Shown here: in pieces, positions 11,438 to 23,069 of the stretch
How the letters are laid out: every line of letters starts with the position of its first letter
How positions within the stretch are numbered: position 1 is the stretch's first letter
NCBI GenBank assembly: GCA_033977485.1
Contig: CM066991.1
Location: forward strand, 58,744,857-58,808,856
Source of the DNA: Hydrangea macrophylla
Lineage: Eukaryota > Streptophyta > Magnoliopsida > Cornales > Hydrangeaceae
Direction: 5' to 3'
Length of the DNA: 64,000 bases
Program-made: the position numbers and the translations under genes
The notes under the pieces: model-generated
The model's input: only the letters and a program-made list of their open reading frames with translations
Database searches by the model: none
Told to the model about the DNA's origin: nothing

Positions 11438-12578
11438 TGTTTACAAATAAAATTGGTGTGGTAGTGTTAGGCGTGCCAGAGTCCACGTGGACTCAAAAGA
11501 GGTTGCGATAACCTAATCTAACTTCTAATTTAGGCGACTCGTTATTAAAATTGCTCTTAAAATAACTAAATGGGTTTTTACTCTACTATGATGCAAGCAA
11601 GTAATTATAAATGGAAATTAAAAAAGAAACAAATCAAATACTAGAACTTAAAATACCTCCATGCACATTATCATCTTCATTGATTAAATTCTAGAAAGTG
11701 TACAATCACTTACAAAAGATACTTGCAATCACTTAAGAACAATGGTAGCAATGTTTTGAGGAAAATAAAATGAAGTCTGCTAGAGTAGATGTGGCGTGTG
11801 TGTTAGCCCCTTCCAAATATTGCACAACTTCCCCTATTTATATACTTTGAGTGAATAACCGCTTATATTAGTGGGGTTAATGGGGTTAGTGGTCCCTAAT
11901 TTCTAGGTATGAATCAGTTATTGCCCCCACTCGTTGCCCCATGATTAACCTCCATGACCTATTTGATACTTCCATTTCTGCCATGTTCTCTTTATGTAAC
12001 CGTCTCTCTTCTAGCTTAGCATATCCTGTGCACACGTTCTTATCCAAACTTAACTGCCCAAAAGCCTTGTAAACAGATCATATTTGACCACGCTGGTTGA
12101 TGGATCTCGGTCTTATACTTGGTAGGAAGTCTACTAGTGTCCATTGGTCTTGTTAAACCAATGTTTTCTTTGCGGCTTTAATTGCCCCATAGATTACTTG
12201 TTAATCATTTTCTAAGCCTGATATTTCATCCCTTTTCATACCTGTCTTTCAGTCCCAACACTTTAGAACCTTTATTGGTTGGTCATCGGTCTTGTTTGAC
12301 CGATGTTACAACTATGGTTGTACCAATTTTGCAACCTTGGCCTTACGTGTTAAGATTGAGATTTTTCTTAGAGATACCAGTATCATTTTGTCCTCGGTCT
12401 TAACACCGATATTCACTTATTAGATGGATCACCACTACTAGTAGGTAGCTCTGATATCGGTCTTTCCTTTGTGATCGGCCTGAATCCCTGTTCATCTGCC
12501 CATCTGCTCCTGTGATGACATCATCAGGCCTCATGATTGTCATGTGCCTTGGAAAATCCCAAATTAGGATGTAAACAC
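11438..12578 (-). repeat. 5' LTR of Tat-1 (1,141 bp)
   Basis: On the plus strand it starts TGTTTACA and ends TGTAAACA, a perfect 8-bp inverted repeat with TG...CA ends. The start is placed by the primer-binding-site candidate five bases away, and the end by the resumption of Tat-2 sequence at 12579. A TATA box lies on the minus strand. No gene is seen inside. Confidence 0.75.
11834..11845 (-). promoter_or_regulatory. TATA box of the Tat-1 LTR
   Basis: Minus-strand GTATATAAATAG, a strong plant TATA box, followed by GGGGAAG. It would drive the Tat-1 genomic transcript toward gag. Confidence 0.6.
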
Positions 12579-12675
12579 CAGGACTCCAAGGAAGCCTTAC
12601 CAGCTGCCAAAGGATTTGATAATCTGTACTCTGGGGAATCAATCAGGAAGATACGGAGAGAAAACATCAAAATAA

Positions 12676-13505
12676 ATGGATTGGTGGGTTCAAGAAACTA
12701 AAAACACTATTGTGGATCAGGTAGAAGATGACCTGTGGTATGAAAGCAATGAAGAGATGGGGTCAGAAAATGGGAATTTAAAAGTCATTTCAGAAGTCGA
12801 CAATTTATGGGCAAAGGAAGAAGTCAGTCATCTGACCCGGTCGGGCAGACACTTCAAATCACACGAACTAGAAGAAGATCACCTAAGGATGGAATTGGAC
12901 AAAGGAAAGGGGAAATGAATGAAGAAGAAGAAGAGGATAGGATTCTAAAGCAAATGAAGAAAGCTCAGGCCAACATTACCATCTGGGGTTTGCTGATCAC
13001 TTCTAAACGCCATAGGCAGGTAATCTTGGATGCTTTGAACCAGTCCGATGTTTCTATCAACACAACACCGGAGGACCTCGTAGGAATGATCGGTAAAATC
13101 CCAACATTGGCTATTACCTTCTCTTCAGATGACGTACCCCCTGGAAGGCCCATTCACAATAAACCATTGTACATCACCGTTAAATACTTAGGAAATACCA
13201 TACTTGCTTGTCTTGTTGACAACGGGTCTGCTTTAAATGTGTGTCCATTTCAAACAGCCAAGTGGATGGGTCTAGACGAGTCAACTTTCATCCCATCTGA
13301 GCAAAAGTTGAGGGCGTATGACAATACTCAGAGGATGGTCATGGGTATAATCTTCCTCAATCTCACCGTCGGGCTAGTAGACAAAGAATCCAAATTCCAG
13401 GTCATTGACATCCCCGCTTCCTTCAATCTCCTGTTGGGTAGGCCATGGTTGGATAGTCAAGGTGCCATACCATCTACCATTCATCAAAAGGTCAAGTGTG
13501 TCTGA
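12676..13505 (+). pseudogene. Tat-2 gag C-terminus and aspartic protease
   Basis: The first frame (12676-12918) is an acidic gag end with SHLTRSGRHFKSHEL; a frame change near 12900 leads to DRILKQMKKAQANITIWGLL, a segment characteristic of Tat Gag-Pol, and then the retropepsin: LACLVDNGSALNVCP with the DNGS active site and SFNLLLGRPWLDSQGAIPST. It ends at a TGA at 13503. The product would process the polyprotein. Confidence 0.8.
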
Positions 13506-13589
13506 AAAAATAAGGTCTGCAATGTCCTAGGGGATAGTTGGGTCTGCCCGTCTAAAGCTTTGTCAAGCGCACCGATTTTGGAAGTATAA

Positions 13590-14272
13590 TTGCAAGAAGA
13601 AGGAACGAGTCTGGGAGGGTTTGAGTTTATTAACATGTTGGAAGAAGCCAAGTCGAGGGAATTCCTGCCGCTCTATTTTGATCAGTATGCAAGTCTGCTG
13701 GTCATAGGGATTATGAAGAAGATGGGTTTCTTCCCAAGTATGGGACTAGGAAAGAATCTTCAAGGTTTGTCAGAGTTTCCGAAATCCCCGCCCAGATTCA
13801 TACTCACAGTCTGGGTTATCAGCCGTCTAAGAAAGAACAAAGGGAAAAGAAGAAAATAGCTAATGCGTTGTTGGTCCCTTACCAGAAAATGCTCAATGAG
13901 TACTTTGTTAAGGAGGGAGAGGATTTCCTCTTTTGTGGCTTCCCAGAACCATGGGTGGATCAGAAAGATAATCACTTAAAGCCTGGGTTTAATCTTCTTC
14001 CCCATGAATTCTCTAAGTATGAAGACCCGTACCTGCGAATCCCCGTGAAGTCTGCCATTGTCAAAGATTGGATCGATGTACTGGAGGGGCCAGCTATGCA
14101 AAACCTGTTGGGTAAAGGAAGAATGAAAGTTGAGGAGAAAGGCCAAGAAGGGGTCATGGGAATTGAGGTCGAATATGTGGAGGATATGGTGGAAGAGGTG
14201 CAGGAAGGAGACCAAGGGAAAGATGTGGAAGAACCAGAAGAAGAAATGACTAAAGAAGGAGTCAACAAATAA
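13590..14272 (+). pseudogene. Tat-2 G-patch region and spacer between protease and RT
   Basis: The frame 13590-13859 contains IMKKMGFFPSMGLGKNLQGL, a G-patch-like segment (Gly-rich RNA-binding motif) that some retroelement polyproteins carry after protease. After a frame break the region 13868-14272 continues with a spacer ending in a long acidic stretch (EEVQEGDQGKDVEEPEEEMT). These parts would lie between protease and RT in the intact polyprotein. Confidence 0.6.
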
Positions 14273-14308
14273 TGGGTCTTTGAGTTTAGTGATAGGTACC
14301 CCCCCTCT

Positions 14309-15273
14309 GTGGAGTCTGTAATGGCCCATATGAGGCATCTTACTTTTGCTATGTCTATTGTAATCACTCCCAAGAACAAAATCAATGAAAGTATAACTAA
14401 TTCTACCTACTCGAATGCGTTTAATGAATGTGATGAATGTGACAAATATGATGAGATACCAATTGAATTGCAAAAATTAATTGAAGAAGAAAAAGAATCT
14501 GCATGTAAAATCATTGAGGACATTCTAACGATCAATCTAGGAAATGAAGATAATCCTCAAAATTACACTTAGCAATGAAAAAAGCAAAGAATTGGTCAAT
14601 CTATTAAATGAATTCAAAGATGTTTTTGCATGGTCTTATAGTAATATGCCAGGTATCGATCCAGAAATAGTCCAGTATCATATCCCCCTCTTTCCTTATT
14701 CAAAATCGATAAATAAAATATTGAGGCGAATGAGGCCTGAATGGGCACTTAAAGTAAAAGAAGAAGTTGAAAAGCAATTAAGAGCTGGATTCTTGATGGT
14801 CACCGATTCGGAGTGGATTGCCAACATTGAGCTAGTGCCGAAGAAGGATGGTCGTGTTAGGGTGTGCATCAATTTCTGAGATTTAAACAAAGTAAGCCCT
14901 AAAGACGATTTCCCTTTGCCTCATTTCGACGTGCTAGTCGATAACACTGCGGGGCATGAACTCCTATCTTTAATGGATGGGTTCTCAGGTTATAACCAGA
15001 TTCTCATAGTGCCCGGGGATAGAGAGAAAGCCACTTTCATCACACCATGGAGAACATATTACTATAGGGTAATGTCGTTTAGGCTCAAGAATGTAGGGGC
15101 AACGGGTTGCTACTATATTGCAGCACGACATGATCCACAAGGAGGTAGAGGTGTATGTGAATGATATGATTGTGAAATCTAAGGAGAGGAGAGGGCACTT
15201 GGAGGCATTGAGGAAGTTCTTCGAGAGATTGAGGGAGTTTAGAATGAAGTTAAACCCTCAGAAGTGCATCTTC
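14309..15273 (+). pseudogene. Tat-2 reverse transcriptase, N-terminal two thirds
   Basis: A Glu-rich leader (14309-14572) is followed, one frame over, by NEFKDVFAWSYSNMPGIDPE, KVKEEVEKQLRAGFL, ELVPKKDGRVRVCINF, a TGA at 14878-14880 in place of Arg, DLNKVSPKDDFPLPHFDVLV, LMDGFSGYNQI and, after another frame change near 15100, VYVNDMIVKSKE. The catalytic YVDD box is YVND here, so an active-site Asp is lost. At 15273 the frame is cut by the solo LTR; the next residues are found at 18659. Confidence 0.85.
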
Positions 15274-15853
15274 TGTAGCAACTTGTATTTTCGCGCCCCT
15301 AATAATAAATAAGAAATGTCAGGTTTTATTTATTTACTTTATATTAAATCTAGTTGTGGTATTATATGTATGAATAAATAATAACTATGTTGTTATATGT
15401 AAATGCAATGCCATTTTATTTACTACGATGCATTGTTTTTATAGTGGTTCTATTTCCATAAAAGAAAATTTCTTATGTTGATTTATTATAATTATATGAC
15501 ATTAATTTTGTGACCGTTAGTAATTTTATTTAAATTAATTATGATTAAGACTGTGCCCCTAAGTTACCCCATAATTTGGTATTAAAACTAGAATAAAACT
15601 GATCAAACTAATTAACTAACCAGATGAATTATTCACGATTTGATTGACAGCATCAATTAACTCACCAGTTGTAATGTTATCTTGATGATCATTGTTTTGA
15701 TCAACTTGCAAGCCAATTGATTGTTTCTTCATATATTAAGTTCACATTGGCAACAGCACAACATACACAAATGCAAGCTTAGCATTACTCTCACAGTAAC
15801 TCTCTCCTTCTCAATTTGGTCTCTCATTTTCATTCACTCTCCCTCTCTCTCGA

Positions 15854-15865
15854 ATTATATATACA
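15854..15865 (+). promoter_or_regulatory. TATA-like box of the solo LTR
   Basis: ATTATATATACA after a CT-rich stretch (15804-15851). It fits the U3/R boundary of the LTR in plus orientation. Confidence 0.4.
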
Positions 15866-15969
15866 TACCCACATATACCTCTCAAGCTCCATTACTCTTA
15901 TACACAAGCACATTTCCATTTCTGGAAATCAAAGTATATTACAGCAAGGAAATAAGTTGCAGTAAGCTC

Positions 15970-16029
15970 TAAGAAGCTCAAGGAACCATAGCCATTCCAT
16001 AAGAAGCTCAAGGAACCATAGCCATTCCA
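15970..16029 (+). repeat. 30-bp tandem duplication in the solo LTR
   Basis: Two perfect copies of a 30-base unit beginning TAAGAAGCTCAAGGAACC and ending GCCATTCCA, directly adjoining. Confidence 0.85.
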
Positions 16030-17720
16030 AGCTTGAAGCTTTTATATTTACGGAATTTTCCGTCTTTCTTCGGCAAGTCACGCCGCGCAATCTAAAGACC
16101 GGTGAGTCTCTCGAACCCACTCATAATGTAGTATTTGTCATTACACACAAGCCGGGAGTATCGAAAGTATGTATAGTCGCCTATATATGTATATATAGCC
16201 ATGGAGGTCCAAAATTAGTGGTACCGAAAATGTTAACGGAAACAAATTCTGTAAATTGAAAATGAAAGTATATGGTCCCATTAAGTTCCCCTATAAACAG
16301 TTTGTTAATTGGTTGAGTTCTTGATCCCAAAAGTGGAATTTCGTTTTTGCCATGGATATAGAAATCTGGAAATTTTAAATTAAAATTCAGGATATGTAAT
16401 GTAGATTTTTGGAATCCTTGCGAAAAACCGAACAACTTTCATATAGGACTCGTCGCAATCCGATAAGTAGCGATAAAGATATAGTGACTTTAAGAAGTCT
16501 TAGAATAAGGATGCAGCCAAACACAACCTTAACCAGAGTTGCAGAAATTTTGGAGAAGACGATGCATTGTTTAAATAAGGTTGACTTTCGTGATAGTTAA
16601 GTATTAAATTCTGGTAGTTTAAAAGTAAGATTTATGTTGACAAAATGGTCTGGGGTACTATTCCTTGACTTTGAGGTTGGGGATCAGACCTGTTGATTGC
16701 ATATTGTGTTGTAGTTATTTTTTTGTATATGGATTGACTTAGTTAAGTATTTAATTCTAGTTATTTAGAAGTAAAACAAAGTTGGACAAAATGGTTATTA
16801 GGTTGTTTTCCAACCTAGAGGTTAGGGGTTCAACCCTTGTAATCTACATATTAGTTATATTTTTTTTTACATGGGTTGACTTATGGGCCCAATGTGCCCA
16901 GCCCAACAAGTCTCTCAACAAGCCACATGGATTTGGTATTGGGCTTGGTTTACTACAAGCCCATATAAGAAATGTAATTCAATAAATACTTGTTTTATTT
17001 ATTAATAATTCCTAAACTATGTTTTAAATTATTATAGTATATTTTATTTCGAAAATAATATTAAATAATATTTATTATTTTATGAAAATTTTCTTAGTAA
17101 CACTAAATTATATTTATTATTTATTCTATGTTAGATAAATGATAAATTAATTTCTATGTATAAAATAAGTATTAGAAATACTTAAATGACCCTATTAAAT
17201 TTTATATTATCGTTAACATGTTGGAGGTCATTTTATATAGTTGTACAAATTATCAGATTATAAAATTAGAACTTGATGCTTTTAATAAATTAACTAGTGG
17301 TTATTTAATTGGTATTTTAAATTATTCAAAGATCTATGGTATTTCCAAAATTATGGAGAAATAGAGGAATTGTATTTTGAGGACTTTTCTTTGTTAAAAA
17401 TAATGTCAAAGCATGTACCTTTTACTTTTATGTCATTAGGAAGGGCCTTATGGCTAAACTTATATGCAATTTTTATCGTCTAAAATTTGTAACAAAAATT
17501 CTATGACTCCAAAAATTACGCCGTCAGTTTCCTAAAATCAAACTGAGATTAATTGGTTTGCTTGATGATAATTACGAGTTTAAAACAACCATTGCCCTGT
17601 TAAAGAAAATAGTAAATAGAATGAGTTACACATTGCATAGTCGAGTTGGCATATATGGAAAGGGGTTATTGGTCAGCATATATGTTGTGAGAATGTCTCG
17701 GGACGAGTAACCTAATTCTC

Positions 17721-18016
17721 CCAGGCCGCTTGAGATACGGTAGGTTAATTAAGAAGGATTGAGCCCAGGCCGCTTTTGATACGGTAGGTCAATCGGAGTC
17801 TTGTGATAGTCTTAATTATTCCAGGCCACTGCAGATACGGTAGATTAATTAAAAGGGCTGAATCTAGGCTGATTTTGATACGGTAGGTCAGTCTGGTGGT
17901 AGCTTTAAATTATTCCAGGCCGCTTCAGATACGGTAGATTAATTAAAGTATTCCACAGGTTATTGTAACCTTGAATGTCTAGGTATGTCCAGGCCAACTT
18001 AAATACGGCAGACATA
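17721..18016 (+). repeat. Array of six ~20-bp cores, each with complementary flanking arms
   Basis: Cores of the form CCAGGCCGCTTNAGATACGG start at 17721, 17765, 17821, 17864 (diverged), 17915 and 17989. The flanks differ from copy to copy but stay complementary: GATTGA/TCAATC around core 2, TTAATTA/TAATTAA around core 3, GGCTGA/TCAGTC around core 4 (one G-U), CTTTAAATTA/TAATTAAAG around core 5 (one bulge), TATGTC/GACATA around core 6. Each unit could fold into a stem with the core in the loop. Core 1 pairs only weakly (TAATT/AATTA). Confidence 0.8.
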
Positions 18017-18658
18017 TCGACAGACCTTCTAAACTAACGTCATTGTGTCGGATGGTTCTAGGTGGACCATATGAGTCAACAGATTGTGTTCGAGATAAAA
18101 GAGTCAATGAGATGAGATGGTTTCATTATTCATGCACGGTCTTAAATATTCATTACCTAAACGGTTACTAATTGTTATTAACCATACTCTAAGATATTGA
18201 ACATTAATAACAACTATTAATGTACTTTTATATACATTGCGCGTGTGATTGTTATACTCACTCGGCTTTCATTAGCTGATGACTTTATTTTGTCCTAGAC
18301 ATCCAAAATGTTCAGGAAATGATTATGCAAGACAATATGATTATGCCAGCTAGAGGAGCCTACAGCATTACTTTTATAATTTTATAAAGTTGTAATAAGG
18401 ATATGGATAATGTTTTTAAACTTGAATAAGGCGGTTGTGCCTTAAGGACATTTTATTTAAGGACAATGTAATAGTATTTGAAGTTGTACTATGTTTTAAT
18501 GTTATCTTCCCTGATTGCTTTATATATGCTCTATTTTTCTGGTACATATTAAGCTAAGTATAGGACAAGCGATCCATCAACTGTCATGACCTACGGGTCT
18601 AAAACGGAAATGAAAATTTTTTTTTTCTTATTTTGCTACGCCGGGGCGTGACACCTTC

Positions 18659-19108
18659 GGAGTCACTACCAGGAAGTTGTTAGGATTCCTTATCACCCAA
18701 AGGGGAATAGAGGTGGACCCGACCAAAATAAAAGCTATAGTTAAAATGTAGCCGCCGAAAAATGAGAAGGAGTTGAGAGGATTTTTGGGTAGAATACAGT
18801 TCATAAGCCGCTTCATCTCAAAACTCACCCTGACATATGACCCGTTGTTTAAACTACTTAGAAAAGGAGAAAAGTTTGAGTGGGATACCCTATGCAAACT
18901 AGCCTTTAATAAAATCAAAACCTATCTCCAAAACCCACCTATCCTATCACTGCCCTTACCTGAGAGGCCTTTATTGCTTTACCTTTCTGTATCCGAAGAT
19001 TCGATGGGGTGTATATTGGCCCAAGAAGGAGAAGAGTGGCACGTAGAAAAGGCCATTTATTATTTGAGCAAGAGAATAACCGGATAGGAGCTAAAGTATT
19101 TACCCTTA
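18659..19108 (+). pseudogene. Tat-2 RT C-terminus and first part of RNase H
   Basis: The frame continues from 15273 as GVTTRKLLGFLITQRGIEVD, a TAG near 18749, then ELRGFLGRIQFISRFISKLT, FEWDTLCKLAFNKIKTYL, PLLLYLSVSEDSMGCILAQE and KAIYYLSKRITG. These are the RT thumb and the start of RNase H. At 19108 the Harbinger element interrupts it; the reading continues in frame at 23521 after the duplicated TTA. Confidence 0.85.
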
Positions 19109-20477
19109 GGGCATGTTTGGTAGACAGGAATGAGCCTTGGAATGGAATGGTCATTTCTAAGTTTATTCCATTATTATGTTTGGCAAGACAAAATATGGTG
19201 GAATGGGCATTCCTTATGGAGTACTTATTCCCACTTAAGTAGGAATAGTCATTCCTTATCAAAATCCAAGGAATACTCATTCCATTCCTAAAGGGAATGG
19301 ACTCTTTGCTTTAAAAAAAAAAAAAACACGATCGTTCCCGTCTCTCAAGATCGTGAGTACTCTCCACTCTCCATCTCATATCTCTGTGCAAGATCGTCAG
19401 TACAAGTCAATCTTCTCTCTCTCTTTCTATATATATATAATATTTCTCCGTGTCTATATTTTCTGCGTTTTTCTCTGTGGAATGTTCACACATAAAGAAA
19501 GACATGAAAATTGAAAAACAAAAAATCATTCGTGGTGTTGAATGAAAGACAAGTCATGGTGATCCCATTGTTTTGTACTATGTCCACATTACCTATGATT
19601 TTATTATTGATCAATTAAAGACTTGTCCTTTTTGTTCTTTGAATTATCTTCAATTGATTTAGATGGTATTTTTGTGCATCAGAGGGATGTTTAGGGGTAT
19701 TAAATATTTTTGACAAGTTTAAGCTGAGTCTATGATTTGAACCAGTGTCAAAAAGTGTGTGAGCGTAGTAGTGCTCTTTGTATATATAATCTCAACACAT
19801 TTATTTTGGTATATGAAACTTATCATTGTAGTAGTGCTCTTTGTAGAAAGTTTAGGTATATGAAAGTTATCATTTTTAGGTCTATTTTCTTCCAAATTTC
19901 TATGAAACTTATCATTTTTAGGCCTAATTTCTTCTAATTTCTTTCTAATTTCAATGAAACTTAGTATAGAGGCCTCATTTTTTCGGCCCCTTCAAAAATT
20001 CGCTTGAGGCCTCGGACAATTTTTGTCATCTCAAGGTCGGCCCTGATATAATTCTATCTTACACCAATATATACATATATATATATATATATGTATGTAT
20101 ATACAAGCATCCTGCTAAAATAATTTAGAGTGGGAAAGCACAAATTCATGCTTGCTCCAATTAACAAGGCTACAACATCATATAAAGCATTAATTAATTA
20201 TTTGGGGTCAGTCCAATCCAACCTCCATTAATCCACAGGGACTCCCTATATAAAGCATTAATTAATTATTTTTTTGCTTCCAAATGGAATCTATGAGTAA
20301 TGATATCCTTCCCAAATCCTAATCTCAAATGCCCATCCCAAATGAATGTGTGTGTGGGTCCTTGGAATAATTATTTGATGATTTTAAAGTGGTCCCAAAT
20401 TCCCATCTCTTGTCTTACATTAATACTTTATTTCTGCATATATCTAATTTAGATCATTTGAATTTAAACATGCAGTT

Positions 20478-21873
20478 ATGTCTCGCCTAAGTTTGGCCAC
20501 AAGGAAATTGATGAGGAGGAGGAAAATAAACGCAATAACGTTGCATTGGCTGAATATAGTACATCTAGTAAATTGGTTTTTTCAATTACTTCTAAAGATT
20601 GTAGGAGCGCACGTGAGAAAACATTCGTTAAAATCAATATATGATAACAATTTCTACAAAAGAAGAGATACTATGTACCGATTAGTTTATAAGAGTGATG
20701 TGACATGTATTGAGCAACTTAGAATGAATATTAAAGCATTCAATACATTATGCTGTAAGCTACAAAACACTGGTCAATTAAGAGAAACAAAAAACATGCT
20801 AATAGATGAACAAGTAGCAATATTTTTGCATATTTTAGCCCATCATGTTAAAAATCGGGTTATAAAACAAGAATTTTCTAGATCAGGAGAGACTATTAGT
20901 AGGCACTTTAAAGCTGTATTAAATGCTGTCATACGATTACAAGGAGAGTTACTTAAGAAGCCCAATCCAGTTCTTGCAAATTCCATGGATGCTAGGTGGA
21001 AATGGTTTAAGGTATATTATATTTTTTTCGTTAAGTTTTCTTGAATCTTTCATAGAAAAGATCTTAACATATTGTTTTATTTAAACATTAGAATTGTCTA
21101 GGAGCTTTAGACGGAACCTATGTCAAGGTAAAAGTGCCAATAGAAGATACAGCTAGGTATCGAACACGAAAGAATGAAATCGCCACTAATGTCCTAGGAG
21201 CATGCTCACAAGATATGCAGTTTATTTACGTGCTGCCGGGTTTGGAAGGGTCAGCTGTTGATGGTAGAGTGCTTCGAGATGCAGTTAGTAGACAGAATGG
21301 GTTAAGAGTCCCACATAGTAAGATACTAAAATACCTTTCATATGTCAATTAAAAAATCACATAATTTTTTAGATTGGAACAATTGCTTATACTAAGAATG
21401 TTAAATTATCTTTTAAAGGTTACTATTACCTTGTTGATGCTGGATATACAAATGGAGAGGGATTTCTTGCCCCATACAGAGGTCAAAGGTATCACTTAAA
21501 TGATTGGAGGGAGGGACACCAGCCAACTACCCATAAAGAATTTTTCAACATGAAGCATTCAGCAGCTAGGAATGTGATAGAGAGATGTTTTGAGTTACTT
21601 AAGATGCGATGGGCAATTCTTAGGAGTCCTTCTTTGTAGCCAATAAACACCCAAAATCGTATAATAATGGCATGTTGTCTTTTACACAATTTCATAAGAA
21701 AAGAAATGCCTCTCGATCCATTAGAAGAACATATGGAAACACATGACGTAGGTAATGAAGTAAATGGTGATCCAATTACGACTATAGAGACATCAGATGC
21801 ATGGAGTGCATTTAGAGAAAATTTGGCAATTCAAATGTTCAATGAGTGGAGGGCAAGTAGACAAGCCAGATAA
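20478..21873 (+). pseudogene. Harbinger DDE transposase, three exons, one stop
   Basis: Exon 1 (20478-21011) includes FSRSGETISRHFKAVLNAVI, the helix-turn-helix part. An intron with GT...AG ends spans 21012-21091. Exon 2 (21092-21317) reads NCLGALDGTYVKVKVPIEDT with the first catalytic Asp and FIYVLPGLEGSAVDGRVLRD. A second intron spans 21318-21418. Exon 3 (21419-21873) has YYLVDAGYTNGEGFLAPYRG with the second Asp and AARNVIERCFELLKMRWAIL with the catalytic Glu. A TAG at 21637-21639 (usually Tyr or Phe here) truncates it before MACCLLHNFI. The product cuts and inserts the element; this copy is probably inactive but close to intact. Confidence 0.85.
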
Positions 21874-22064
21874 AAATAGTTAGACTTCTTTACGGTTGTT
21901 TTTTTTTCCTTTTGTACATGATTTATTACTTATGGACGTATGCTATGTACTAATCAATTATACAATTGTTGAATAGTTGAAATCAATTTTACAATTGATG
22001 TGTGTGTGTGTGTGTGGTTTTTTTTTCATTGTTGTTGTATTTGTATTTGTATTTGATTGTGCAT

Positions 22065-23069
22065 ATGACACGAATGGACTCATTAACAGTGGAAGATCGA
22101 GGACCGGGCAAAAATAAAAGGAAATGGACCAAATCTGAGGAGGACAAGCTTATTGAGGCCATGTTTAACGCGATTAGTAGCGGAAACCGTAAGGCAGATA
22201 ATGGTTTTAAGCCTGGGTTTTATAATGCTATAGAGACCGAATTGAATGTCAAGTTACCTGGAGCAGGAATCAGGGCAAAACCACATATAGAATCAAGAGT
22301 TAAAATGCTAAAAAAAGATTTCAATGTTGTTTATGACATGTTATATGGGCCTAACACAAGTGGATTTGGTTGGGACAATGACAAGAAATGTGTAGTGGTA
22401 GAGGCATCTGTGTGGGAAGACTACATAAAGGTAACTACTAAATTTCAGTTGCATAACATATTCTATTTTTCATAGAAATAAAATAATTTAAATATGAATT
22501 TGCAGAGTCACAAGGGTGCAGCTATGTTCAGAAATAGATCACTACCCCATTTTGAGGAACTTCTCATAATATTTGGAAAGGACCGAGCAACTGGTAGGAA
22601 TGCTCAAACACCTGCAGATGTTATGGAAGAGCTTGATAAGGAATATATAGATAACGAGCCTGATAATGCAAGTAATGGGTTAGATGATATAGATGCATCA
22701 TTCTCTATTGGTTCAATACAAATGGGACAAAATTCAGTCGAAGAATCTTGTAGCCAAAGAAGGAAAAGAAATCGTCGAAGCAGGGACAACTTACTAGAAG
22801 CAGTAAAAGAGGCAGGAATCATAATGGGAACAGAGATGAGAGAGTCGACCAACAAATTGACTGAAGCACTTGGTTATGATGTAGCTGTCTCCGAAAAGAG
22901 GGTGAAGATTAACGAAGAACTATTGAAGATATCTGCTATTTCAATATTTGAACGACACAAAGCAACTCTCAAAATTACACGTGATCATGAAACAATTGAC
23001 ATTTTTTTCACTATTGTCGATGATGAGAAGGAAGAATGGGTGAAAGCATTGCTTAGGGGTGATATTTGA
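22065..23069 (+). CDS. Harbinger Myb-like DNA-binding protein, two exons
   Basis: Exon 1 (22065-22430) starts MTRMDSL and includes KRKWTKSEEDKLIEAMFNAI and FKPGFYNAIETELNVKLPGA, a trihelix/Myb-SANT-like domain. The intron 22431-22505 has GTAACT at its start and TTGCAG at its end. Exon 2 (22506-23069) begins SHKGAAMFRNRSLPHFEELL and ends in a long helical, charged tail. No stop or frameshift is seen, so this gene may still be translatable. In this transposon group the Myb-like partner binds the element ends and helps the transposase enter the nucleus. The 22-base TG run upstream (about 21998-22016) is a microsatellite. Confidence 0.8.

Larger units (their letters stand above)
1..12578 (-). mobile_element. 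Tat-1: Ty3/gypsy Tat-lineage retrotransposon, 3' part off window, split by a copia element
   Basis: Read on the minus strand the order is 5' LTR (11438-12578), primer-binding site, gag, then after a nested copia (5225-10048) gag C-terminus, protease, RT, RNase H, a second archaeal-type RNase H, and integrase ending at 227. Two RNase H domains between RT and integrase are the mark of the plant Tat lineage. A short open stretch at 2-124 on the opposite strand is the tail of an antisense ORF, as seen in Tat elements such as Grande. The 3' LTR lies left of the window, so target duplication and LTR divergence cannot be checked. Several frameshifts and stops make it inactive. Confidence 0.85.
15274..18653 (+). 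mobile_element. Solo LTR of a chromovirus (Tekay/Del-like), 3,380 bp, inserted in Tat-2 RT
   Basis: It starts TGTAGCAACTTG and ends GGGGCGTGACA, flanked by a 5-bp target duplication with one mismatch (TCTTC 15269-15273, CCTTC 18654-18658). Removing it joins AAG TGC ATC TTC to GGA GTC ACT, restoring the RT frame. Its last bases match the ends of the CV1 and CV2 LTRs (reverse complement TGTCACGCCCCG / TGTCATGCCCCG). No coding sequence is seen. It holds a TATA-like box at 15854-15865, a 30-bp tandem duplication and a hairpin array. Confidence 0.8.

Noticed and set aside
20041..20104. Short TA-rich block in the Harbinger element as a nested MITE
   Set aside because: Only a TATATA microsatellite is visible; no inverted ends or target duplication.
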